A DNA stretch of 64,000 nucleotides from UTCFX2 sp002050125 (GTDB lineage Bacteria > Chloroflexota > Anaerolineae > Anaerolineales > UBA4823). This document shows positions 52,794 to 60,931 of this stretch, piece after piece; positions within the stretch are counted from its first letter, which is position 1, and each line of letters opens with the position of its first letter. The DNA lies in assembly GCA_027494035.1 (NCBI GenBank), contig JAOSJQ010000001.1:186001-250000 (forward strand), written 5' to 3'. Both the position numbers and the translations under genes were made by a program. The notes under the pieces were generated by a model. The model saw nothing but the letters and a program-made list of their open reading frames with translations, was not told where the DNA came from and made no database searches.

Positions 52794-54009
52794 GCAAGGT
52801 CAAACTCTAGAGCAACCCTCCTCCGAACCCGCCCACGCAACCGCCAGTCAGGTGTTCTATCACCGCTTTGATCTCTCTCAACGGATCGAACACATCCTTC
52901 TCCTGACATCATTTACAACGCTTGGCATCACCGGTTTGGCGCAAAAATTCATCGACTCCCCAATCAGCCTGTTTGTTATCCAGGCGCTTGGAGGCATCGA
53001 ATCAACCCGGCGCATCCATCATATCGCAGCCTTCGTCTTGGCGTGGGTTTCGGTGTACCACGTCCTCGCAGTTCTGTACCGGTTGACTGTGCTGCGCGTG
53101 CCGCTCACAATGATGCCGCTGATCGAGGATTTCAAACACCTCTTCGATGACCTCGCTTATTATTTCGGGTTTCGAAAGACCAGGGCGTATTACGGCAGAT
53201 ACAACTACGCCGAAAAGGTGGAATACTTCGCCGTGGTGTGGGGCACCATTATCATGGCGATCACCGGTTTTATGATGTGGAACCCGCTCACCACCACCCA
53301 GTTCCTGCCTGGGGAGGTGATCCCGGCAGCCAAAGCCGCGCATGGCGCGGAAGCAGTGCTGGCGGTGCTGGCGATCATTATCTGGCATACGTATCACGTT
53401 CATTTCAAACGCTTCAACCGCAGCATGTTCACCGGCAAATTAAGCGAACAGGAAATGGAAGAGGATCATCCAGCCGAATTGGAGTTGATTGAGACCGGAA
53501 ACAACTGGCAGCGTCCGCCAGAGGATGTGATCCGCCGGCGGCAGCGAACATTCCTCCCGGTTGCAGCCGTGCTAGGGTTGGTGTTCGGCGCGGGGATAAT
53601 TGCTTTTGTTACGATTGAGCCCGCCACCGCGATCACAACCGTAACGCGAGGGGAGACAGCCTCGGTGTTCGTGCCGGTAACCCCCACCCCCAGACCTACC
53701 AGCGCTCCCACGCCTACCAGCGAAGTATCGCTCAGCGCCGGTCCCAACACTTGGGACGGAACCTATGCGGAGCTCTTCTCCAATCGCTGCGGAACCTGTC
53801 ATGTGCGGACTGCCGTCGGCGGCTTCAGCCTGGCTACCTACCAATCAGCCTTGCAGGGTGGAATCAGCGGACCCGGCATAGTCCCTGGAAATGCGCAAGC
53901 CAGCAAATTGGTTCAGGTTCAAGAAGAAGGCAACCATCCGGGGAGACTCACCGCTGAAGAGCTGCAAGCCGTGATTGGCTGGATCAACGCCGGCGCTCCA
54001 GAACAATAG
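52786..54009 (+). CDS. Cytochrome b fused to C-terminal monoheme cytochrome c domain
   Basis: 407 residues from ATG 52786 (overlaps the previous gene by 8 bases). Residues 20-215 repeat the four-helix b-type subunit (RIEHILLLT, RRIHHIAAF, YHVLAV, IIWHTYHVHFKRFN). One more helix near 250, a Thr/Pro linker and a single CGTCH (CXXCH) domain follow. That domain's GGFSLATYQ, GPGIVPGNA and LTAEELQAVIGWINAGA patterns resemble planctomycete-type cytochrome c domains. A fusion of quinol oxidation with a c-type exit. Confidence 0.87.
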   Translation: MDEQGQTLEQPSSEPAHATASQVFYHRFDLSQRIEHILLLTSFTTLGITGLAQKFIDSPISLFVIQALGGIESTRRIHHIAAFVLAWVSVYHVLAVLYRLTVLRVPLTMMPLIEDFKHLFDDLAYYFGFRKTRAYYGRYNYAEKVEYFAVVWGTIIMAITGFMMWNPLTTTQFLPGEVIPAAKAAHGAEAVLAVLAIIIWHTYHVHFKRFNRSMFTGKLSEQEMEEDHPAELELIETGNNWQRPPEDVIRRRQRTFLPVAAVLGLVFGAGIIAFVTIEPATAITTVTRGETASVFVPVTPTPRPTSAPTPTSEVSLSAGPNTWDGTYAELFSNRCGTCHVRTAVGGFSLATYQSALQGGISGPGIVPGNAQASKLVQVQEEGNHPGRLTAEELQAVIGWINAGAPEQ

Positions 54010-54038
54010 CCTCATGTCTGGTTTGTTGCGAGGGCGGC

Positions 54039-55517
54039 GTGACTGAGTTCTTCCTGCGCAACATTGTTTTAATCTATTTTTTCTATGGCTTGTCCTTCTT
54101 CAGCATGGGACTTGCCATCATGATCGAGTTGGGTCACAACTCGGAGCTAGACTTTGCCAAAGCGCTGGTTCCTCTGGCATGGTTCGGAATCGTACACGGC
54201 GGCAACGAATGGTTCGAAATGTACCTGTTGATGAACCCCGCTTTCGCCGGTCACCCCCACAACAGTTGGATTTCTCCTTTCAGGGTGTTCTTGCTTGCGG
54301 CATCTTTCATGCTGTTGATTGCCTTTGGGGCGCGACTGATCTCCGGTCCTGCAAGACCCGCGCTTCAATGGGGGATGATGTTCGCGGTTGGGGCAATTTG
54401 GGGAATCGGGCTGTTTGAATTAATTGTCACTCCGCTGCCGCGCGGCGACCGGCTTGTCGCCGCAGATGTCTACTCAAGATATGCATTGGGCATTCCGGGC
54501 GCAGCGCTGGTAGTCTGGGGGCTGATCCTGCAGCGCGCCAGGTTCAAGGAACAGGGCATGAAGAATTACGCCGATGCGCTCCTGGTCGCGGCGATCGCCT
54601 TCGGCATTTATGGCGGGATTGGTCAACTGTTCACCGCTTCCAGTTCGGTTTTTCCGTCCAATCTAATAAATTCAAGCAAATTTCTGCAATGGTTTGGGTT
54701 TCCAGTTCAACTGCTGCGCGCCGCGATGGCGACTTTTGCCGCAGCCTTCATCATCCATTCGCTGCGCGTGTTCGACTTCGAAAATCGCCGGCGGATCGAA
54801 GCGCTGCGCCAGGCGCAAATCGAGGAACGCCGGCGGCTGGAGGAGACCCGGGCTGAACTCCTGCACCGCACCGTGAAAGCCCAGGAAGCCGAAAGACAAC
54901 GCATCGCCCGTGAATTACACGACGAGACCGGTCAGACGCTCACCGCGTTAGGTCTGGGGTTAAGAGGGCTGACTTCCTCGATCCATACCAACCCTGAAAG
55001 AGCTGAAGAGCAAGCCAAGCATCTCGAAAAGCTGGCGGGCAACGGTTTGAACGAGCTTCAACGCCTGGTTGCCGGTCTTCATCCTCCTCAACTCGATGAC
55101 CTGGGGCTGCTGGCGGCTTTGCGCTGGTACATCAATGAAATCCGCGGACACTATGCGATCAATATTAAACTCACCAATCAAGGCGATACCCAACGACTTC
55201 CAATTGAAACCCGAATCGTGCTCTTTCGCATTGCGCAAGAAGCCCTCACCAATATCGTCCGCCATGCAGATACTGACCAGGCAGAGATCCACCTGGAGTG
55301 CGATTCTGCGCAAGTGCGCCTACACATCCGCGATTATGGAAAAGGCTTCGACGTATCAAGCGCTTTAAGCGCCCAAAACAGAGACCCGTGTTGGGGGCTC
55401 ATGGGGATGCAGGAACGCGCAAACCTGATCGGAGCCGATCTGGAAATCCAATCCATTCCTGACGAGGGCACGCAGATTCTGGTGGTTGTTCCAATAAAAG
55501 AGGGAATTGATGTCTGA
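54039..55517 (+). CDS. Membrane-bound sensor histidine kinase (NarL/LiaS type, HisKA_3)
   Basis: 492 residues from a GTG start. Residues 1-240 hold about seven membrane helices (an unusual integral sensor domain), followed by a coiled coil (RRRIEALRQAQIEERRRLEE). The HisKA_3 phospho-acceptor is ERQRIARELHDETGQTL and the ATPase domain has FRIAQEALTNIVRHA and DYGKGFD. It is 29 bases after the cytochrome b-c gene and overlaps the response regulator, so it probably senses the redox or membrane state of this island. Signal not known. Confidence 0.9.
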   Translation: MTEFFLRNIVLIYFFYGLSFFSMGLAIMIELGHNSELDFAKALVPLAWFGIVHGGNEWFEMYLLMNPAFAGHPHNSWISPFRVFLLAASFMLLIAFGARLISGPARPALQWGMMFAVGAIWGIGLFELIVTPLPRGDRLVAADVYSRYALGIPGAALVVWGLILQRARFKEQGMKNYADALLVAAIAFGIYGGIGQLFTASSSVFPSNLINSSKFLQWFGFPVQLLRAAMATFAAAFIIHSLRVFDFENRRRIEALRQAQIEERRRLEETRAELLHRTVKAQEAERQRIARELHDETGQTLTALGLGLRGLTSSIHTNPERAEEQAKHLEKLAGNGLNELQRLVAGLHPPQLDDLGLLAALRWYINEIRGHYAINIKLTNQGDTQRLPIETRIVLFRIAQEALTNIVRHADTDQAEIHLECDSAQVRLHIRDYGKGFDVSSALSAQNRDPCWGLMGMQERANLIGADLEIQSIPDEGTQILVVVPIKEGIDV

Positions 55518-56163
55518 GATCCAGCTTCTTCTCGTCGATGATCACGAGGTTGTGCGCACCGGGCTTCGAATGCTGCTGGAAAACCAGTCCGATATGGTCA
55601 TTCTGGCAGAGGCAAGCACTGGAAACGAGGCAATCGAGTTGGTTGACGTTTATCATCCAAACGTTGTCGTCATGGATATTACCCTGCCAGACATCTCTGG
55701 GATCGAGGCAACGCGCCGGTTGAAAGCCAAACATCCGAAAATCGCCGTGGTCGCGCTGACCATCCATGAAGACGAACAATACTTCTTCGAAATGCTCCAG
55801 GCTGGGGCGTCCGGTTATGTGCCTAAGCGCGCCGCGCCCGAAGATCTAATCTCCGCGATTCGCGCGGCGTACAACGGCGAAATTTACCTTTACCCCTCCC
55901 TTGCCAAAGCCTTGGTCAGCGATTACCTGGGGCGCAGCCGCACCCAACAAGAAGAAGAAAAATTGGAAGCGCTGACGCCGCGCGAACAGGAAATCCTGGA
56001 ACTGCTCGCAGAGGGGTTGACCAATGATGAGATCGCGGAGCATTTAGTCATCAGCCGGCACACCGTTGCGCGCCACCGTGAAAACCTGATGCGCAAGCTC
56101 GATCTGCACAACCGCAGCGAACTGGTCAAGTATGCAATCCGAAAAGGCTTGATTGCAGCGTAA
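55510..56163 (+). CDS. LuxR/NarL-family response regulator
   Basis: 217 residues from ATG 55510 (8-base overlap with the kinase). The receiver domain has the DDHEVVRTGLRMLLE start and phospho-acceptor Asp in VVVMDITLPDISG. The C-terminal LuxR helix-turn-helix has LTPREQEILELLAEGLTNDE and SRHTVARHRENLMRKL. It is the cognate partner of the kinase and probably controls the surrounding cytochrome genes. Confidence 0.93.
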   Translation: MSEIQLLLVDDHEVVRTGLRMLLENQSDMVILAEASTGNEAIELVDVYHPNVVVMDITLPDISGIEATRRLKAKHPKIAVVALTIHEDEQYFFEMLQAGASGYVPKRAAPEDLISAIRAAYNGEIYLYPSLAKALVSDYLGRSRTQQEEEKLEALTPREQEILELLAEGLTNDEIAEHLVISRHTVARHRENLMRKLDLHNRSELVKYAIRKGLIAA

Positions 56164-56305
56164 CTGACGCTTCAAACCGGATGGGTGAACCACCCTATAT
56201 GAAAATGGTATGCTCCGCCCATTGCCCTCCCTCCCTATTGATGATATCTTAAGCTCAGAAATAACCAAAGTTCAGAATTACAGGTTTCGACCTGGGGAGA
56301 TTCCG

Positions 56306-56593
56306 ATGGGTAAGAAACAGTTTACAGCAGTTTTTTGGACGCTTTTCCTGGCGATTCCCTTTACAGCGCTGGCGTTATCGCTTGCCGCGTACCTCACCGA
56401 AAACTTGGGCCGGATCATGGCTGACTTCAATGAGTTCAGCATGGCGTATTCCGCTGGCAGCAAGGGTTTGATCGTTGAAATGGCTGCCCGATGGCCCGAA
56501 GTCGCCGGAATGATCATTGGACAACTGGTGCTGATGACCATATTGCTGTTCACCTGGCGCTCCCAGAAGACGGAAAATCAACACAACGCATAA
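56306..56593 (+). CDS. 95-residue two-helix membrane protein, unknown
   Basis: From ATG 56306 with GGGGAG 6 bases upstream. Helices lie at about 8-30 and 68-86, with a short polar loop containing NEFSMAYSAGSKGLIVE. The only genes around it are the two-component system and a decaheme cytochrome, so it may be an accessory membrane protein of the island. A 10-bp terminator follows. Family not recognised. Confidence 0.65.
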   Translation: MGKKQFTAVFWTLFLAIPFTALALSLAAYLTENLGRIMADFNEFSMAYSAGSKGLIVEMAARWPEVAGMIIGQLVLMTILLFTWRSQKTENQHNA

Positions 56594-56619
56594 CCATTGC
56601 TCTTGGCTGCCTGTAATCG

Positions 56620-56651
56620 GAGTTCGCGGAATCTGTCCCGCGAACTCTTTT
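56620..56651 (+). terminator. Intrinsic terminator ending the electron-transfer operon
   Basis: A perfect 10-bp stem (56620-56629 with 56638-56647, GAGTTCGCGG and complement, 8-nt loop) followed by TTTT. It separates the main cytochrome operon from the decaheme gene, which has its own -10. Confidence 0.85.
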
Positions 56652-56791
56652 CATTTAGAGGAGGGTCACGGAATAAATCGACGAACTTCGCTTGCCTGAC
56701 GGGAAAACGCTTCGAGGTTGAATTGTCAGGAGCCACAAAAAAATTTAAGATTGAGTAGAGAAATCACCCTAATACTCTATTAATTTTCGGT

Positions 56792-56797
56792 TATAAT
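56792..56797 (+). promoter_or_regulatory. -10 element for the decaheme gene
   Basis: A perfect TATAAT about 90 bases upstream of the ATG at 56890. No convincing -35 is seen. The 296-base gap from the preceding gene also holds the terminator above and nothing else recognisable. Confidence 0.5.
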
Positions 56798-56889
56798 ACA
56801 TGCTTATGCGCCTGGAAGCGCAATATCAAAAAATTCTTTCTGTTTTACATTCTGTACAAGTGCCAAAAAACTTAGAGAGGAGAATGCTT

Positions 56890-59103
56890 ATGAAAATAAA
56901 ATTCTTAATATTAACTGGAGTGCTGCTCTTGTTGATCGCGGTTGCAGCTGCCTGCCAGCCGGCTCCAGCCCCGACAGCAGCCCCGGTTGAAACAACCCCC
57001 TGTCCGACAGCGGCGCCCTGCCCAGAGTGCCCGTCCTGTCCGACGCCCGAACCGCCAGTGGTGGAGAACGTTCCCTACGAGGAGTTATGGGCTAACTCTG
57101 GACATAACGCCTCCGATGCGGAAGCTTTCAACCATTGGAACACAGAAGATCCCGCTGCCGTACCCACGATGTGCGCCAAATGCCACACCAGCGAGGGTTA
57201 CGAGGAATTCACCTCCACCGGAACGATCGCCAATGCAATCCCCGCTCCGGCTGGAACAATTCAATGTGTCGCCTGTCACAACGAGACCGCCGCGGCGTTG
57301 GACTCTGTCACCTTCCCATCGGGGATTGAAATAACCGACACCGGCCCAGCCACGCGCTGCATGGTCTGTCACCAAGGGCTCGCTTCCAAAAACACAGTGG
57401 ACGCGGCGCTCGAGAAATTCGGCGTGACGGGTGATCCTGACAAAGTGCCGGAACCCGTGGACGGCGCTCAGCTTGGTTTCATGAGCAACCACTACTATCC
57501 TGCCGGCGCTACCCTTTACGGCACCGAAGCTAAAGGCGGATACGAATACGACGGAAAGAGTTACGATGGCAAATTCCGGCATGTCGAAGGGATCCAGGAC
57601 TGCCTCGGCTGTCACAACTCGCACAGTTTGGAAGTGAAGCTGGATACCTGCAAAAAGTGTCATGAAGGCGTCTCAACCGTTGAAGATCTGCGTAATGTCC
57701 GCATGCAAGGTTCTTTTGTAGATTACGACGGCGATGGCAACGTGCAGGAAGGTATCGATGGCGAGCTGAAGGGGCTGCAAGAAATCCTCTACAGCGGCAT
57801 TCAAGAATATGCCCGCGACGTGGTAGGCACCGGGATCGCCTATGATCAAAATGCCTATCCGTATTTCTTTACCGATGCTGATGGAGACGGCACACCTGAC
57901 ACCAATGCAGATGGCAAGCGCACCGCTTACTCCACCTGGACTGCCAGGCTGGTCAAAGCGGCTTACAATTACCAATCATCGGTGAAGGATCCAGGCTCAT
58001 TCGCCCACAACGCAAAATACACCATTCAATTGATGCACGACTCGATCGTGGATTTGAACGATAAGCTTGGAACTATCGACATAGCATCGCTTCACCGTGA
58101 AGACCCGGGCCATTTTGCCGGCAGCACCGAACCGTTCCGGCACTGGGATGCCGAGGGCGGCATTGTACCCGGCGAATGTGTTAAGTGCCACCAAGACGAA
58201 GGGGTTCCGCAATTCTTGGCTAATGACGCCAACATTGCTATGCCCGCCAGCAACGGCTTTATGTGCACCACCTGCCACAATGAGCAGGCGTTCCCTGCGC
58301 TCTACGATGTTACTGAAGTGACTTTCCCCTCCGGCGCCAAAGTAACCTTTGGCGGAACAGATGCAGATGGAAAACCCATCGCAGACCCATCTAACCTGTG
58401 CCTGCTCTGCCACCAGGGGCGCTCATCCACTTCGATCGTTAACAAGAGCCTAGTGGATAAGGAACCGAACACTCCCGATCCGGGCATTCGCCCCCAGAAT
58501 ATCCACTATTTTGCCGCAGGAGCCACCCTATTCGGGGACGAAGTCCAGGGCGCTTACCAGTTTGAGGGTCAGGACTATCTTGGCTTCAATTCCAGTCACC
58601 CGCTCAATAAGTGTAAGGATTGCCACGACGTCCATGCACTCGAGGTCAAAATTCAATCATGCACGGGCTGCCACAGCGGCTCGTCTGATCCGCAAGATCC
58701 GCGGACGTATCGGTTGGATCGCACTGACTACGATGGCGACGGAGATACCAACGAGGGCATCAGCGCCGAAATCGACGCTTTTGCTGAACGATTGTACGCC
58801 GCGATGCAAGCTTACGCAGTCAAAATTGGTACGCCGATTCTGTACGACTCCCACAGGTATCCATACTTCTTCGTGGATGCAGACGGCGACGGCGTTGCGG
58901 ACACCGGCGAAAAAGGACCGGTTAGCTATAACGCCTGGACGCCAACCCTGGTGAAAGCCGCCTACAATTACCAGCTCTACCAAAAAGACCCAGGCGCGTT
59001 CACCCACAATCCCAAGTACGTGCTGCAATTCCTCTACGATTCGATTGTAGCATTGGGCGGCGATGTCAGCGGGTTCACCCGACCTGCCACGCCAGCCGAA
59101 TAA
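56890..59103 (+). CDS. Decaheme lipoprotein cytochrome built from two pentaheme repeats
   Basis: 737 residues from ATG 56890, with GAGAGGAG 8 bases upstream. The lipobox is VAAAC (Cys22), then a Cys/Pro-rich linker with five Cys (PCPTAAPCPECPSCPTPEPP). Residues about 60-395 and 405-735 are two copies of one pentaheme unit. Copy 1 has CAKCH, CVACH, CMVCH, CLGCH, CKKCH; copy 2 has CVKCH, CTTCH, CLLCH, CKDCH, CTGCH. Each copy has two DxDGDG-type acidic loops (DYDGDG and DADGDG) likely to bind calcium. Outer-surface electron transfer is inferred. Confidence 0.88.
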   Translation: MKIKFLILTGVLLLLIAVAAACQPAPAPTAAPVETTPCPTAAPCPECPSCPTPEPPVVENVPYEELWANSGHNASDAEAFNHWNTEDPAAVPTMCAKCHTSEGYEEFTSTGTIANAIPAPAGTIQCVACHNETAAALDSVTFPSGIEITDTGPATRCMVCHQGLASKNTVDAALEKFGVTGDPDKVPEPVDGAQLGFMSNHYYPAGATLYGTEAKGGYEYDGKSYDGKFRHVEGIQDCLGCHNSHSLEVKLDTCKKCHEGVSTVEDLRNVRMQGSFVDYDGDGNVQEGIDGELKGLQEILYSGIQEYARDVVGTGIAYDQNAYPYFFTDADGDGTPDTNADGKRTAYSTWTARLVKAAYNYQSSVKDPGSFAHNAKYTIQLMHDSIVDLNDKLGTIDIASLHREDPGHFAGSTEPFRHWDAEGGIVPGECVKCHQDEGVPQFLANDANIAMPASNGFMCTTCHNEQAFPALYDVTEVTFPSGAKVTFGGTDADGKPIADPSNLCLLCHQGRSSTSIVNKSLVDKEPNTPDPGIRPQNIHYFAAGATLFGDEVQGAYQFEGQDYLGFNSSHPLNKCKDCHDVHALEVKIQSCTGCHSGSSDPQDPRTYRLDRTDYDGDGDTNEGISAEIDAFAERLYAAMQAYAVKIGTPILYDSHRYPYFFVDADGDGVADTGEKGPVSYNAWTPTLVKAAYNYQLYQKDPGAFTHNPKYVLQFLYDSIVALGGDVSGFTRPATPAE

Positions 59104-59123
59104 GCCGCACACTCCAGCATAAG

Positions 59124-59162
59124 AAAAGGGAGCTGTCCTGTAAACCTGGACAGCTCCCTTTT
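59124..59162. terminator. Bidirectional intrinsic terminator
   Basis: A perfect 15-bp stem, AAAAGGGAGCTGTCC with its complement (59124-59138 and 59148-59162), lies between the convergent decaheme gene and the zinc-ribbon gene. Its A/T-rich ends give U runs in both directions. Confidence 0.88.
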
Positions 59163-59181
59163 AAATTTCCGAGTAAACAGC

Positions 59182-60109
59182 CTATTGATTGGGATTGATC
59201 CGGAGTGGGGTGCCACACGCCCGGCAGAATTGATCTCCAGGAAGCGCCCGTTTGCCACATTGTTGACAGTAAACCTGACTATCTCGGGCGTCCTCCACCA
59301 GCGCTGAGGCAGCCGGTCTGCGCCGCCGGTGACGTTCCTTCGGAGGCGTTTCATCGCGTAAACCGGATTTCCAGTACCAGAAAGCTCCCCCGGCAATCAG
59401 AACGAAGCCGATTATGCCCAAGAATATCGGCAAAATACCCGGGATGTTCGCGGCTCCAGGGAAAGGACCTTCCAGCGGCGCGCTTGATTCGACGGTCATA
59501 TCGCTGACGCTCAAGGTATCCGTGGTTTTTTGGTATATGATGGAGATTTCAAATACCTGTCCCTGGTCCAGGGGCCCAACATTCATACCGTAATACATCA
59601 GCCCATCCGCGCCCTGTTGAACGCTGACCGTCCCAGGTTTGATCTGCATTCCAGTGGCGTCTTTCGGTTGCTGGACATCGATCCCAAACGACGCAACGGC
59701 ATAATCCCCTGGCCAGGTATATCGGTAAGTGCGCTGGTTGCCGTCCCGCTCCAAAGAGGGATCATAAAACTCAAGCTGGATTTCTGGCGTCGTTGCCTGA
59801 AAAATTACCCTGGTCCAACCCGGTTCGGTTTGTAGCTCGTACGGGATCGAGAAAAGCCCTCCGCCTGGCTGGCGGACCGCCACCGCGTGCGGCTCGCCCG
59901 CAGCCGCCGGGATTCTCAACGCCATTTGAAAGGGTAAACTCGTCTGCGAATTCAGAATGATGTGATAGATCACCAGCATGCTGGGGCGGTCAAACTCGGG
60001 CCACCAGGTCCACCTTTACCTCGGAAAGCGGCGCTGCGTCTTGCGCCAAAACCCCTGCTGGAACGCTCAAGATCAACACAAAGAAAAGTGCAGCAAGATG
60101 CTTGAACAC
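59182..60109 (-). CDS. Secreted, membrane-anchored zinc-ribbon protein, frameshifted here
   Basis: Two frames join at about 60004. The first, from GTG 60109, gives a signal peptide (MFKHLAALFFVLILSVPAG) and SEVKVDL. The second gives PEFDRPSMLVIYHIILNSQ and continues to the stop at 59182. Removing one G (an extra C on the plus strand at 60004-60005) yields LWPEFDRPSML and 308 residues. It then has a beta-rich extracellular domain, one membrane helix (about 222-245), an Arg-rich stretch and a zinc ribbon (YCQQCGKRALPGDQFCRACG). It starts 7 bases after the ABC ATPase. Function unknown. Confidence 0.8.
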
Positions 60110-60116
60110 GCTCTGT

Positions 60117-60885
60117 TTATACTCCTTCCATAATCGTTTCAGAATCCCCGATTGCCTGGCGGACGCTCTCGGTCAGCTCGCCGAAAACTGCGGTGTACCG
60201 CATCGCCTCCCGCCGGGGGCGCGGAAGATCGACCGGCAAGTCCAGACACAGCCTGCCCGGACGATGGCTGATAACGAGCACGCGATCGGCTAAGAAAAGC
60301 GCCTCGGAGATCGAATGGGTTACCATCACAACGGTTTTCTTGTGCGTCTGCCAGATGCGCAGCAGTTCGTTGCCCATCCGCTCACGGGTCAGGGCGTCTA
60401 ACGACCCTAACGGTTCATCGAGCAGCAACACTTCGGGGTCATGGATCAGCGCTCGTGCGATTGCAACCCGCTGCGCCATTCCGCCGGAGAGATCGCGCGG
60501 CAGAGCCTGCTCGAAACCTTTCAGACCCACCAATTCTACCATTGCCAGGGCAATCTCATCAGCTTCCAACGCCGTCAAACCTTCCAGTTCAAGCGGCAAA
60601 GTGATGTTTTGCAGCACCGTCCGCCAGGGCATTAAGTTGGATTTTTGGAACACGAAGCCCACGCCTTTGCGTGGCCCGGTCACAATTTGATTGTGAAATC
60701 GGACTTCTCCGGAGGTAGACTCCAGCAAACCCGCCAGTATCCTGAGCAGGGTGCTCTTCCCGCTGCCCGAAGGACCCAGGACGCACACAAACTCCTGCGG
60801 AAAGACCGAGAAGCTTATCTTTTCCAGCGCGCAGCCCCCCATTGCCGGTCGGGAAAACGCGGCTCACCGCGCGCACCTCGATCAT
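60117..60885 (-). CDS. ABC transporter ATP-binding protein (riboflavin-type importer), frameshifted here
   Basis: Two frames join at the CCCCCC run 60835-60840. From ATG 60885 the first gives MIEVRAVSRVFPTGNGG and the second CALEKISFSVFPQEF, with Walker A GPSGSGKST, signature LSGGMAQR and Walker B VLLLDEPLGSLD. Removing one G gives 255 residues. The family is SsuB/TauB/ThiZ-like. It lies downstream of a binding protein and permease behind an FMN riboswitch, so it most likely energises riboflavin uptake. Confidence 0.88.
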
Positions 60886-60931
60886 GGCGTTCGCAGATTG
60901 GTTGTGGTGGCTGAGAGTAAAGTCCATCCGC

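Noticed and set aside
54039..55517. Phytochrome-like or PAS-based redox kinase
   Set aside because: The N-terminal half is a set of membrane helices; no PAS/GAF motif is visible before HisKA_3.
44576..56163. Alternative Complex III (Act) operon
   Set aside because: There is an FeS and an NrfD subunit, but no ActB-type fused molybdopterin-like/FeS protein, no ActD/ActF and no pentaheme ActA. Heme numbers and cytochrome b subunits do not fit.
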